Assembly (NCBI GenBank): GCA_964539975.1
Contig: CAZIKK010000001.1
Location: 1 to 64,000, forward strand
From: 38-11 sp964539975
GTDB taxonomy: Bacteria; Bacillota; Clostridia; Tissierellales; Dethiosulfatibacteraceae
Direction of reading: 5' to 3'
DNA length: 64,000 nt
Shown one piece after another: positions 43,013 to 51,412 of the stretch. The translations under genes and the position numbers were made by a program. The notes below the pieces were generated by a model. The model ran no database searches, was not told the origin of the DNA, and saw nothing but the letters and a program-made list of their open reading frames with translations. How positions within the stretch are numbered: position 1 is the first letter of the stretch; every line of letters begins with the position of its first letter.

Positions 43013-44459
43013 GGGACTGTGAAATTATTTCTGTAAATTAGCTTTCTATGAAAGTTTGCGAGGCATGAGACCTTAAGTTTCAAGTGCACACCTCAATTTT
43101 AATATATGACATGGTTTTTTACATGTCAATAATATTCTTCATGGGTCTTTATACAACTAGATACGTCCTTCAAACATGATGGTTAGTTCTCCGTATACCT
43201 TGCCCCAGTTTCGTATTGGCATTCTCCATTTTTTGGTTGCTTCATAGGTTGCCAGATATAGGGCTTTTAACAAAGCTATGTCGCTTGGAAATACACTTCG
43301 TCCTCGATTTAGGCGTCGATAGGTGCTGTTTAGGCTTTCGATTGCATTCGTCGTATAGATGACTTTTCTTACGTCAGATGAAAACTTGAATATTGGACTG
43401 ATAACATCCCAATTACTTGCCCAACTTTTCATCGCATTGGGATAATGGGGTTCCCATGTTTCAGTCACCTCAAGCATTCGTTCGTGGGCGATCGCTTCTG
43501 AAGGTGCATGATATATGGTTTTTAGATCGGCTGCGAATTGCTTTTTATCTTTGTCAGCTACATACTTAAGGGTGTTTCGTACCTGATGAACGATACAACG
43601 TTGATATTCTGTCTCAGGAAATGCCGTATTCACAGTTTCTTTCATACCACTAAGTCCATCAGCACAAAGTATAAGAATATCCTGTAGGCCACGATTTTTA
43701 AGTTCATTTAATACCCCAAGCCAATATTTACTGCTTTCATTCTGGCCAATTTGAAGACTGATTACTTCCTTTAGTCCATCTTCATTAATGCCTAATATAA
43801 CATAAGCTGCAAGCTTTTTAATGACATTGTTGTCCCTTACTGAAAAATGTACAGCATCAATAAATACTACTGGATATATAGGCGATAATGGTCGATGTTG
43901 CCAGTCTTCTATCTCTGGGAGCAACTTATTGGTAACATCGGACACCATACCTTCACTGACTTCAAAACCATAGATGTCTTCAATCTGTTCGGATATTTGT
44001 CTTGTTGAAAGTCCTTTTGCATACATGGCAATAATCTTATCATCAATATGAGAGATATCTTTTTGACGCTTTTGAACAACTTGTGGTTCGAATGAGGACT
44101 CTCTATCCTGGGGTACCTGAATGTTCATCTCACCATATTTGCTCCGAACTGACTTTTTCTTCTTCCCATTTCGAGCATTTGAGCTGTCGGTACGTTGATA
44201 AGGTTCATAACCAAGATGATTATCCATTTCAGCTTCCATCATACTCTGGATTGTTCCACCAAGTAGATCTTTTAGCGCTTCTTGAATATCATCAGCTGAT
44301 TGGATGTCATACTCTTCCAAGAGAGCCGCAATAATATTTTGTTTTCCTTCTGAAAAATCCGATTTTCTTCGTGCCATAAAATAGCCTCCTATAATTTTTT
44401 ATTTTATCATAGAAAGCTATTACGGTTAATCCTATTTACAGAGATTTCTTCACAGTCTC
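43013..44459 (-). mobile_element. IS256-family insertion sequence (about 1.45 kb)
   Basis: Terminal inverted repeats: left GGGACTGTGAA then TTTCTGTAAAT (43013 onward), right end on the minus strand GAGACTGTGAA then TCTCTGTAAAT (to 44459). One intact transposase gene lies between them. The flanks CTTTTACT (43005-43012) and CTTTTAAC (44460-44467) share six bases and could be a decayed 8-bp target duplication. The element lies in the gap between murC and the cyclodeaminase gene, so no gene is interrupted; it may have separated murC from its terminator. Confidence 0.88.
43157..44377 (-). CDS. IS256-family transposase (mutator type)
   Basis: 406 residues, intact. The DDE residues appear in VVFIDAVHFSV (Asp), ILCADGLSGMKE (Asp) and TNAIESLNSTYRR (Glu), with the family signature YQRCIVHQVRNT between the second Asp and Glu. 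The N-terminus EALKDLLGGTIQSMMEAEMD is typical. It ends in TAG; readthrough would add five residues only. Confidence 0.95.
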   Translation of the reverse strand: MARRKSDFSEGKQNIIAALLEEYDIQSADDIQEALKDLLGGTIQSMMEAEMDNHLGYEPYQRTDSSNARNGKKKKSVRSKYGEMNIQVPQDRESSFEPQVVQKRQKDISHIDDKIIAMYAKGLSTRQISEQIEDIYGFEVSEGMVSDVTNKLLPEIEDWQHRPLSPIYPVVFIDAVHFSVRDNNVIKKLAAYVILGINEDGLKEVISLQIGQNESSKYWLGVLNELKNRGLQDILILCADGLSGMKETVNTAFPETEYQRCIVHQVRNTLKYVADKDKKQFAADLKTIYHAPSEAIAHERMLEVTETWEPHYPNAMKSWASNWDVISPIFKFSSDVRKVIYTTNAIESLNSTYRRLNRGRSVFPSDIALLKALYLATYEATKKWRMPIRNWGKVYGELTIMFEGRI

Positions 44460-44468
44460 CTTTTAACT

Positions 44469-44513
44469 CGATAGTTCATATGTTTCGACCTCAACGAATC
44501 ATATGAGCTATCG
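44469..44513. other. 14-bp imperfect hairpin beside the IS right end
   Basis: CGATAGTTCATATG (44469-44482) and CATATGAGCTATCG (44500-44513) pair with a single G-T position around a 17-base loop. It lies after the end of the cyclodeaminase gene. It lacks a T tract, so it may be a processing or stability element or an operator-like palindrome rather than a terminator. Confidence 0.5.
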
Positions 44514-44556
44514 TCAAATCATAAACTTTAGATCTGTCCTCCTTGAAAGATTCAGG

Positions 44557-45174
44557 TTATATCTTTCCTGCTACCTTTCTAATCTCTTCTTCCATCTTAA
44601 CTGTTTTGTTTTCAAGCACTTCTACTTTCTTTCTAAAGATTTCGTTGTAATCAACGTCTCTTATACTTTTCAAATTTATTCTTACATTCAATAAAGCAGC
44701 TAACACGGCAGTTCTTGCTGTCATAGCAGAAATAAGGCCATCTGTGATTGCATTTTGATTCCCATATAAAACTGCTTTCTTCGCTAAAGGCATGACTTGA
44801 TAGGATTTCTCTGCAATTAAGTAAGGAACTTCTGCCGCTTTCTTTAGAGCTCTTTCCAAACTTTCTTTTCGGGTTGCTTTTTCTTCTTCTGTCTCTTTTG
44901 ACAATGCCAGTGCAGCCATTACTTTTTCAAAAGCTTCACAATCTTGTTGTATCAAGTCTAACAAGTTATTCTTCAATAGACTTGCTTCAGAAAGAATTTC
45001 TTCCATTTCCTTAGAAACTGTTTGGTATTTTTTCTTGCCTATTGTCAAGTTAGCAACCATCATTGTCAACGACGCGGACATAGCACCACACACCGCTGAA
45101 ACACTCCCGCCTCCTGGCACAGGCTCTTCTGTTGCTGTTTTCTCAACAAATTCTTCTATTGTAAGTTCTCTCAT
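44557..45174 (-). CDS. Cyclodeaminase/cyclohydrolase family protein (FchA/FTCD C-terminal type)
   Basis: 205-residue all-helical protein. PVPGGGSVSAVCGAMSASLTMMVA and ITDGLISAMTARTAVLAALLNVRINL match formimidoyl-tetrahydrofolate cyclodeaminase and the clostridial methenyl-tetrahydrofolate cyclohydrolase FchA. It would act in one-carbon folate metabolism, which would also take methyl groups from methylotrophic substrates; the two activities cannot be told apart here. It has its own region upstream after the pyruvate carboxylase terminator. Confidence 0.88.
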   Translation of the reverse strand: MRELTIEEFVEKTATEEPVPGGGSVSAVCGAMSASLTMMVANLTIGKKKYQTVSKEMEEILSEASLLKNNLLDLIQQDCEAFEKVMAALALSKETEEEKATRKESLERALKKAAEVPYLIAEKSYQVMPLAKKAVLYGNQNAITDGLISAMTARTAVLAALLNVRINLKSIRDVDYNEIFRKKVEVLENKTVKMEEEIRKVAGKI

Positions 45175-45278
45175 TCTTTAATCTCCTTAATCTTGATTTG
45201 TGATTTATTCTAGCTCAACTACAGCTCTATCATCACATACATGTTAATATTATACGCTATTCATTCTTTCATTAAAAC

Positions 45279-45303
45279 CAAAAGGAAGAGATTTCTCTCT
45301 TCC
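45279..45303 (-). terminator. Terminator after pyruvate carboxylase
   Basis: Minus strand: perfect 8-bp stem GGAAGAGA-GAAA-TCTCTTCC followed by TTTTGG, directly after the stop codon. It isolates the pyruvate carboxylase gene from the cyclodeaminase gene. Confidence 0.8.
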
Positions 45304-45305
45304 CA

Positions 45306-48300
45306 TTATTTGAGCTTTGCAATTAATTGTCCCGAAACGACTTGTTGGCCTGGTTTAACATTCAATGATGCTACAACTCCATCGACAGGTGTTAATATTT
45401 TGGTTTCCATTTTCATTGCTTCAACAATTGCAACAGGATCATTTGCTTTAACAATATCTCCTTCTTGAACCAAACATTGAATAATCATTCCGGGGATATT
45501 TGAACCAATTTCCTTGGTCTTTTGTTTATCCGCCATCACTGCTTCTTCTTTTTTTCCTTGCACCACCACGCTCTTATCTTTAATTTTTATTACTCGCCTA
45601 TTCCCATTCAATTCGAACACAATATCTCTATTGCCATTATCTTCCACTTCTCTGATCTCAACTAATTTAACAATATAGACTTTTCCTTCTTCTATTTTAA
45701 CTTCACATGTTTCACCTTCTTCTAACCCATGGAAGAATATGTCACTTCCCATGAGTGAAAAATCACCATTTTCTTTCTTGTATGTGAAATATTCATCTAG
45801 TACTTTTGGATATAGCGCATAGCTAAGACAATCTTCCATTGTTGTCTCGATCTTATAAGTGCTCTCAATGTATGTTTTAATTTTATTGAAGTCTTCATCT
45901 TTCAATAATTCCCCCGGCCTAACATAAATGGTTTCTTTGCCTTTTAAAACCAATTGCCTCAATTTTTCAGGGAATCCTCCTAAAGGTTGTCCCATCATGC
46001 CTTGAAAATATGCGACAACCGAGTCTGGAAAGTCCATGTTGATCGCTTTTTCATAAATATTGTTTTCTGTCAAATCGTTTTGTACCATAAAAATCGCCAT
46101 ATCGCCAACTACTTTTGAAGATGGTGTTACTTTGACTATGTCCCCAAGCATATCATTCACTGTTTTATACATTTCTTTAACCTCTTTGAATTTGTGTCCA
46201 AGACCGAAGCTCTCTACTTGAGGTTTAAGATTTGAGTACTGACCACCTGGTATTTCATACTTGTATATTTCCGCTGTCCCCGACTTAAGTCCAGATTCAT
46301 ATTTTGAATACACTGGTCGAACTGCATCCCAGTAATCAGAAATTTCTTGTATTTTATCTAAGTTGAGCTTAGTGTGTCTTCCTGTGTTTTCAAGAGCGGC
46401 AACTACAGAATTCAAAGCTGGTTGACTCGTCAATCCTGCCATGCTATTGAATGCAACATCCACAATATCAACATCTGCAATTGCAGCCATCAAGACGGTT
46501 GCAATGCCATTTCCACTTGTGTCATGTGTGTGAAGATGAATCGGTATGCCTATTTCGTTTTTCAAAGCTGACACAAGTGTATTGGCTGCTACGGGCTTCA
46601 ATAGTGCCGACATGTCTTTGATGCAAAGTATGTGAGCACCTTGTCTTTCTAATTCTTTTGCCATATCAACATAATACTTTAAAGTGTATTTGTCTTTTTT
46701 ATCATCAAGGATATCCCCTGTATAACAAATACAGGCCTCTGCCACTTTACCTACGTTCAAAACTTCTTCTAGAGCTACTTTCATTCCTTCCATCCAGTTT
46801 AATGAATCAAAAATTCGAAATACGTCTATGCCTGATTCAGCTGATTTTCTTACAAATTCTCTAATCACATTGTCCGGATAATTTTTGTAGCCAACTGCAT
46901 TCGATCCCCTAAACAGCATTTGCAAAAGAAGATTTGGCACCGCTTCCCTTATTCTTCTTAATCTCTCCCAAGGGTCTTCTTTAAGATATCGATAAGATAC
47001 ATCGAACGTGGCACCCCCCCACATTTCTAAAGAAAACAAATCTTTCCCAATGCTGGCTACTGCAGGAGCAATTTTTGTCATATCTATGGTTCTCATCCTT
47101 GTCGCCATCAAAGATTGATGCGCATCTCTCATGGTGGTATCTGTCAACAGCAATCTGTCTTGCTGTTTGATCCAATGGACCAATCCATCTGGTCCATGGT
47201 TTTCAAGTATTTGCTTCGTTCCATATTGACTGCTCTCAATACTAAATGTAGGAATTCGTGGCACGTCAAATTGTGGTTTGATGCCTCTAGTTTCATTTAC
47301 AACAAGTTCACCAATATATTTTAGGACTCTCATCTCATCGTCCGGTCCACTTCGAATATCTAACAACTGAGGGTTATCCGTAATAAACCCAGTATCACAT
47401 TCTCCTGATTTAAAGGTTTTATGGTTCAATACGTTGAGCAGAAAAGCAATATTTGTTTTTACGCCCTTAACTTTAAACTCTTGAAGCGCTCTTGATGCTT
47501 TTTTTATAGCATCATCAAAACTTCTGCTTTGAGCTGTTACTTTGACCAACAAACTATCATAGTAAGGACTGATTGTAGCACCAGTAAACCCATTCCCACC
47601 ATCTAGTCTAATACCAAATCCTGAACTTGAACGGTATACATCTATGATCCCAGTATCAGGAGCAAAATTATTGGAAGGATCTTCTGTCGTGACACGACAT
47701 TGAATTGCATAACCCTGTGTTGCCACATCCTTTTGTGACGAAATATTGATCTCTGGATCATGCAATGCATACCCTTCTGCTATCTTGATTTGAGCTTGGA
47801 CAATATCTATACCTGTAACCATCTCTGTTACGGTGTGTTCCACTTGAATTCTTGGATTCATTTCGATGAAATAATGTTTTTTTGAAGAATCCACTAGAAA
47901 CTCAACTGTACCCGCATTTCTGTAATCAACTGCTTTCGCTATCTTGATAGCATCTTGGCATATCATTTCTCTTTGCTGTTCTGTCAGGCACAATGCCGGA
48001 GAAAACTCAACCACTTTTTGGTGTCTTCTTTGAATCGAACAGTCTCGTTCGTATAAATGGACAATGTTTCCATATTTATCTCCTAAAATCTGCACTTCTA
48101 TGTGTTTGGGTTTTTCTATGTATTTTTCGATGAAGATATCGTCAATCCCAAAGGCTTTTTTTGCTTCGCTTTTAGCTTGTGAAAACTCGTGAAGAAGATC
48201 TTCTTCCTTTCTCACAATCCTCATTCCTCTGCCACCTCCGCCAGCAGCAGCTTTTAATATAACTGGATATCCGCAGTAATCAGCAAATTCTTTGGCATCT

Positions 48301-48734
48301 TTGTCACATGATACCGCTCGTTCAACTCCCATTATTGTTGCCACACCTACTTGTGAGGCCACTTTTTTGGATTTTATCTTATCACCCATTTTATCCATCA
48401 TGTAATGATCTGGACCAATAAATTCAATTCCAGCTTCTTGACACTTTCTCGAAAATTCAACATTCTCAGCTAAAAAACCGTACCCAGGATGTATCGCATC
48501 AACGCCTTTTGAGACAGCAAGATTAATGATTTCATCTATGCTCAAATAAGCATCTACCGGTCCTTTGTTTTTACCAATTCGATACGACTCATCTGCCTTG
48601 GTTCTAAACAATGCATTTTTGTCTTCCTCTGCATATATAGCTACCGAACGAATTCCCAACTCACTACATGCTCTAAATATCCTAATAGCTATCTCACCTC
48701 TATTTGCCACCAAGATCCTTTTGAATTTTTTCAT
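45306..48734 (-). CDS. pyc: Pyruvate carboxylase
   Basis: 1142 residues, the full single-chain form. Biotin carboxylase domain (1-450: AAAGGGGRGMRIV, EMNPRIQVEHTVTEM), carboxyltransferase domain (about 530-800: DTTMRDAHQSLMATRMR; ICIKDMSALLKP), allosteric linker and biotinyl domain with the lysine in VEAMKMETK near the C-terminus. It converts pyruvate to oxaloacetate with bicarbonate and ATP. With the citrate synthase and isocitrate dehydrogenase upstream it feeds the oxidative half-TCA path. Confidence 0.97.
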   Translation of the reverse strand: MKKFKRILVANRGEIAIRIFRACSELGIRSVAIYAEEDKNALFRTKADESYRIGKNKGPVDAYLSIDEIINLAVSKGVDAIHPGYGFLAENVEFSRKCQEAGIEFIGPDHYMMDKMGDKIKSKKVASQVGVATIMGVERAVSCDKDAKEFADYCGYPVILKAAAGGGGRGMRIVRKEEDLLHEFSQAKSEAKKAFGIDDIFIEKYIEKPKHIEVQILGDKYGNIVHLYERDCSIQRRHQKVVEFSPALCLTEQQREMICQDAIKIAKAVDYRNAGTVEFLVDSSKKHYFIEMNPRIQVEHTVTEMVTGIDIVQAQIKIAEGYALHDPEINISSQKDVATQGYAIQCRVTTEDPSNNFAPDTGIIDVYRSSSGFGIRLDGGNGFTGATISPYYDSLLVKVTAQSRSFDDAIKKASRALQEFKVKGVKTNIAFLLNVLNHKTFKSGECDTGFITDNPQLLDIRSGPDDEMRVLKYIGELVVNETRGIKPQFDVPRIPTFSIESSQYGTKQILENHGPDGLVHWIKQQDRLLLTDTTMRDAHQSLMATRMRTIDMTKIAPAVASIGKDLFSLEMWGGATFDVSYRYLKEDPWERLRRIREAVPNLLLQMLFRGSNAVGYKNYPDNVIREFVRKSAESGIDVFRIFDSLNWMEGMKVALEEVLNVGKVAEACICYTGDILDDKKDKYTLKYYVDMAKELERQGAHILCIKDMSALLKPVAANTLVSALKNEIGIPIHLHTHDTSGNGIATVLMAAIADVDIVDVAFNSMAGLTSQPALNSVVAALENTGRHTKLNLDKIQEISDYWDAVRPVYSKYESGLKSGTAEIYKYEIPGGQYSNLKPQVESFGLGHKFKEVKEMYKTVNDMLGDIVKVTPSSKVVGDMAIFMVQNDLTENNIYEKAINMDFPDSVVAYFQGMMGQPLGGFPEKLRQLVLKGKETIYVRPGELLKDEDFNKIKTYIESTYKIETTMEDCLSYALYPKVLDEYFTYKKENGDFSLMGSDIFFHGLEEGETCEVKIEEGKVYIVKLVEIREVEDNGNRDIVFELNGNRRVIKIKDKSVVVQGKKEEAVMADKQKTKEIGSNIPGMIIQCLVQEGDIVKANDPVAIVEAMKMETKILTPVDGVVASLNVKPGQQVVSGQLIAKLK

Positions 48735-48777
48735 TTTAATCCCACCTATCCAATCTTTAATTATTTCATTTTGGTTG

Positions 48778-48805
48778 CAAAAAGGTGGAGCATCAACTCC
48801 ACCTT
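48778..48805 (-). terminator. Terminator after isocitrate dehydrogenase
   Basis: Minus strand: perfect 9-bp stem AAGGTGGAG-TTGATG-CTCCACCTT followed by TTT, 35 bases after the stop of the dehydrogenase gene. It separates that operon from pyruvate carboxylase. Confidence 0.8.
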
Positions 48806-48840
48806 AATAAAACTCATCATAGCAAACTTTAATTAGTTTT

Positions 48841-49842
48841 TCAACCGTTATTTTTAATTATTTTAATTAATTCGTCTGTAAACTTATTTGTATTTATGTG
48901 TTTTCCATTAGCGTTAATGTGTTTCTTGATTGAATACAACCTTTTCAACCCTTCTTTTATGAGGGCACTCGTCTCATATAAACCGAGATGTTCCAACATC
49001 ATACACCCTGACAAAATCGCCGAGGTTGGATTAGCAAGATTTTGCCCCGCTATATCAGGAGCCGTTCCATGAACTGCTTCAAAAACAGCACATTCATCTC
49101 CAATATTTGCTCCAGGCGCATATCCTAAGCCTCCTACCAAACCTGCTGCCAGATCTGATAACAAATCTCCATAAAAATTTGGTGCAACAATGACATCATA
49201 GTGTTTTGGATTCATTGCGAGGTCCATCATCATAGCATCAATAATTTTTTCTTCTTTTTCGATAGTAGGATAGCTTTGCGAAATTTTTTCAAAACTTTCT
49301 AAAAATAACCCGTCAGAAAACTTCATGATATTTGCCTTGTGAGCAACTGTAACTTTATCTCTTTTATGAGTTAACGCATATTCAAATGCTTGTTTTATAA
49401 TTCTTTCACTACCTCTTCTTGTGATCATTCTTTTTGTTATGGCTGTGTCATGATCCACCATTTCTTCTAACCCTACATAAAGTCCTTCTGTATTTTCTCT
49501 TACAATTACTAGATCAACGTCTCGATGGAGGCTGTCTACTCCTTCGAAGGATTTGACAGGACGTAGATTAGCATATAGGTCCAACTGTTTTCTAATCTCA
49601 ACATTAACACTTCTAAATCCATTGCCTACAGGCGTTCCAGTAGGACCTTTTAAAGCCACCTTGTTCTTTCTAATGCTTTCCAGTGTCTCCTTAGGTAATG
49701 GCGTGTTATCTCTGCTAGCTCTCTCTGCCCCTGCTTCCATAACTTCCCATTCTATTTGATCTGTCACCGATTCTATAATGCTTTTTGTAGATTCTATTAC
49801 CTCTTTTCCTATGCCATCTCCATATATTAGTGTTACAATCAT
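48841..49842 (-). CDS. NAD-dependent isocitrate dehydrogenase (isocitrate/isopropylmalate dehydrogenase family)
   Basis: 333 residues of the beta-decarboxylating dehydrogenase family. ITLIYGDGIGKEV-type start, substrate Arg cluster VRENTEGLYVG, and the metal/cofactor region APNFYGDLLSDLAAGLVGGLGYAPGAN and EAVHGTAPDIAGQNLANP are present. Isopropylmalate and homoisocitrate dehydrogenases look similar; pairing with a Re-citrate synthase (four-base ATGA overlap) makes isocitrate the likely substrate. Confidence 0.87.
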   Translation of the reverse strand: MIVTLIYGDGIGKEVIESTKSIIESVTDQIEWEVMEAGAERASRDNTPLPKETLESIRKNKVALKGPTGTPVGNGFRSVNVEIRKQLDLYANLRPVKSFEGVDSLHRDVDLVIVRENTEGLYVGLEEMVDHDTAITKRMITRRGSERIIKQAFEYALTHKRDKVTVAHKANIMKFSDGLFLESFEKISQSYPTIEKEEKIIDAMMMDLAMNPKHYDVIVAPNFYGDLLSDLAAGLVGGLGYAPGANIGDECAVFEAVHGTAPDIAGQNLANPTSAILSGCMMLEHLGLYETSALIKEGLKRLYSIKKHINANGKHINTNKFTDELIKIIKNNG

Positions 49843-51209
49843 AATGCCTCCTCGGTTTCACTAGATTCATAATCGGTTTTTATTTCATAACCTAAAACTG
49901 ATGTCACCATGCTCTTCATTTCCGCATCGCTTAGCGCTGTGACTCTTCCTTCTTTGTATTCTTTTTCAATTAGTCGCTTTATTTGACTAATTCGTTTGTC
50001 CTTCTTACTTATACAATTAGATCCTTTAAGGTCATAATATAAGTTAATCCAACCAGCAATACCTGCTACACCTGAATATTGATTCACTACAATTTTCATG
50101 GGTCTATTAAAAATACTCTTGCAATCAAAAGAATGGTAGATTTCTTCATTCTTCATGATGCCATCTGCGTGAATCCCTGCCCTGGTTGAATTGGCCTCAT
50201 CACCTAAAAACGGCATTTTATGATGAACTTCAAATCCAAACTCACTTTTAAAATAATCTGCGATTTCACTCATTAATTCGAATCTTATCTTAAAATCAGG
50301 TTTCTTAAGTTGATGATACTCCACTAACATAGATTCAAGAGGACAATTACCTGTTCTTTCTCCAATACCTAATAAAGTTGTGCTTACAGCTGATGCCCCA
50401 TGTATCCAAGCTGAAGTTGAGTTGGCTGTACAATAGTAGTAATCATTGTGTCCATGCCACTCAAGTTGATTGGCATTTAATCCCGCTACATTCTTCAAGT
50501 AATATATCAATGCCGGCACACTTCTCGGCAACTTGTGACCATTGAATGGTTTCCCAACACCAAGTGTATCACATATTCTAAATTTCACTTCTACATTTGC
50601 TTGCTTCCCTATTTCATTAATTGACTTGATTAATGGTATAACAAATCCAAATATATCAGCTCTTGTAATGTCTTCAAGATGACACCTTGGTTTGATCCCC
50701 AAAGAAATGGCTTTTTCAATTGCTTTAAGGTACATATTATATGTTTGCTGTCTGTTTTTTTTGAGTTTTTTAAAGATATGGTAATCCGAGCAGGACATCA
50801 ACATCCCTGCTTCTTTGATTTCCATTTCTTTTGCTAGCTGAATTTCCTCTTGCTTTGGTCTAATCCAACCAGTTATCTCAGGAAATGCAAACCCAAACTC
50901 CTTACACTTTTCAATGGCATCTCTATCTCTTTTTGAATACAAGAAAAATTCTGTCTGCCGGATTAATCCATTGTCGTTGTCTAGTTCATTAAGAAATCTA
51001 AATAATGTCACTATCTGTTCAACAGTAAAAGAAGTCATGGATTGTTGCCCGTCCCTAAAGGTTGTATCTGTAATCCAAATATCTTCTGGCAAATCATAAG
51101 GTAGCATGACCTTGTCATATTCACTAACTGGAAAACTCTTGTATGGAAATACCTCTTTCATTAGATTTGGCTTCATCACGTCCAGTACCCTTGAATAATT
51201 TCTATCCAT
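49839..51209 (-). CDS. Re-citrate synthase (homocitrate/isopropylmalate synthase family)
   Basis: 456 residues. It condenses oxaloacetate and acetyl-CoA with re-face stereochemistry, the anaerobe alternative to GltA. It shares the layout of the Clostridium kluyveri enzyme: MDRNYSRVLDVMKPNLM, WITDTTFRDGQQSM, CHLEDITRADIFGFV, ICDTLGVG and LEWHGHNDYYY, with the metal His of HGHND. Homocitrate synthases are shorter and lack the long N-terminus, so Re-citrate synthase is preferred. Coupled to isocitrate dehydrogenase by an ATGA overlap. A 150-base leader with an attenuator-like fold precedes it. Confidence 0.9.
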   Translation of the reverse strand: MDRNYSRVLDVMKPNLMKEVFPYKSFPVSEYDKVMLPYDLPEDIWITDTTFRDGQQSMTSFTVEQIVTLFRFLNELDNDNGLIRQTEFFLYSKRDRDAIEKCKEFGFAFPEITGWIRPKQEEIQLAKEMEIKEAGMLMSCSDYHIFKKLKKNRQQTYNMYLKAIEKAISLGIKPRCHLEDITRADIFGFVIPLIKSINEIGKQANVEVKFRICDTLGVGKPFNGHKLPRSVPALIYYLKNVAGLNANQLEWHGHNDYYYCTANSTSAWIHGASAVSTTLLGIGERTGNCPLESMLVEYHQLKKPDFKIRFELMSEIADYFKSEFGFEVHHKMPFLGDEANSTRAGIHADGIMKNEEIYHSFDCKSIFNRPMKIVVNQYSGVAGIAGWINLYYDLKGSNCISKKDKRISQIKRLIEKEYKEGRVTALSDAEMKSMVTSVLGYEIKTDYESSETEEAL

Positions 51210-51280
51210 TCAAATCCCTCCTCGTTTTGCAAGAAAATAAATATCCGATTCATAGCGTTGCCACCATTATCTTCCTATGA

Positions 51281-51320
51281 TTAAAAAAGGTTCAAAAAAA
51301 CAACCCTCTAATCCAGGTTC
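51281..51320 (-). promoter_or_regulatory. Candidate transcription attenuator in the Re-citrate synthase leader
   Basis: On the minus strand three segments follow in order: GAACCT, AGGGTT, GAACCT, the last followed by TTTTTT. The middle one can pair with either identical GAACCT segment (with a bulged G), so an upstream (antiterminator) and a downstream (terminator) hairpin exclude each other. The stems are short (five pairs), so this is a hypothesis. Confidence 0.4.
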
Positions 51321-51345
51321 TTATTTGAGCAATGATATTTATCAT
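51292..51345 (-). CDS. Possible isoleucine-rich leader peptide (17 aa)
   Basis: A 17-codon frame in the transcribed leader reads MINIIAQIRTWIRGLFF and ends within the T-rich attenuator region. Five of the 17 residues are Ile. AAGGAAG precedes the ATG but is close (about two bases). A ribosome stalled on the Ile codons could free the downstream strand. It may be chance; only conservation would settle it. Confidence 0.3.
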   Translation of the reverse strand: MINIIAQIRTWIRGLFF

Positions 51346-51364
51346 CTTCCTTCTTGCTGTTGTT

Positions 51365-51393
51365 ATTTTAACAAAACAAAGATTTTTTGTCAA
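51365..51393 (-). promoter_or_regulatory. Promoter of the Re-citrate synthase/isocitrate dehydrogenase operon
   Basis: Minus strand TTGACA (51388-51393), 17-base spacer, TAAAAT (51365-51370). Predicted start near 51358, leaving a leader of about 150 bases before the citrate synthase start codon. Confidence 0.8.
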
Positions 51394-51412
51394 TCATTTA
51401 TGCAAGTTTGTA

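Noticed and set aside
48841..49842. 3-isopropylmalate dehydrogenase (leuB) as the identity of the dehydrogenase
   Set aside because: The family resemblance is real, but no leuCD is adjacent and the gene is translationally coupled to a Re-citrate synthase, so isocitrate dehydrogenase fits better.
51212..51280. T-box-like GGTGGCAACGC in the Re-citrate synthase leader
   Set aside because: The leader is too short for a full T-box, no specifier loop or AGTA element is visible, and the box departs from the GGTGGTACCGCG/AACACG forms.
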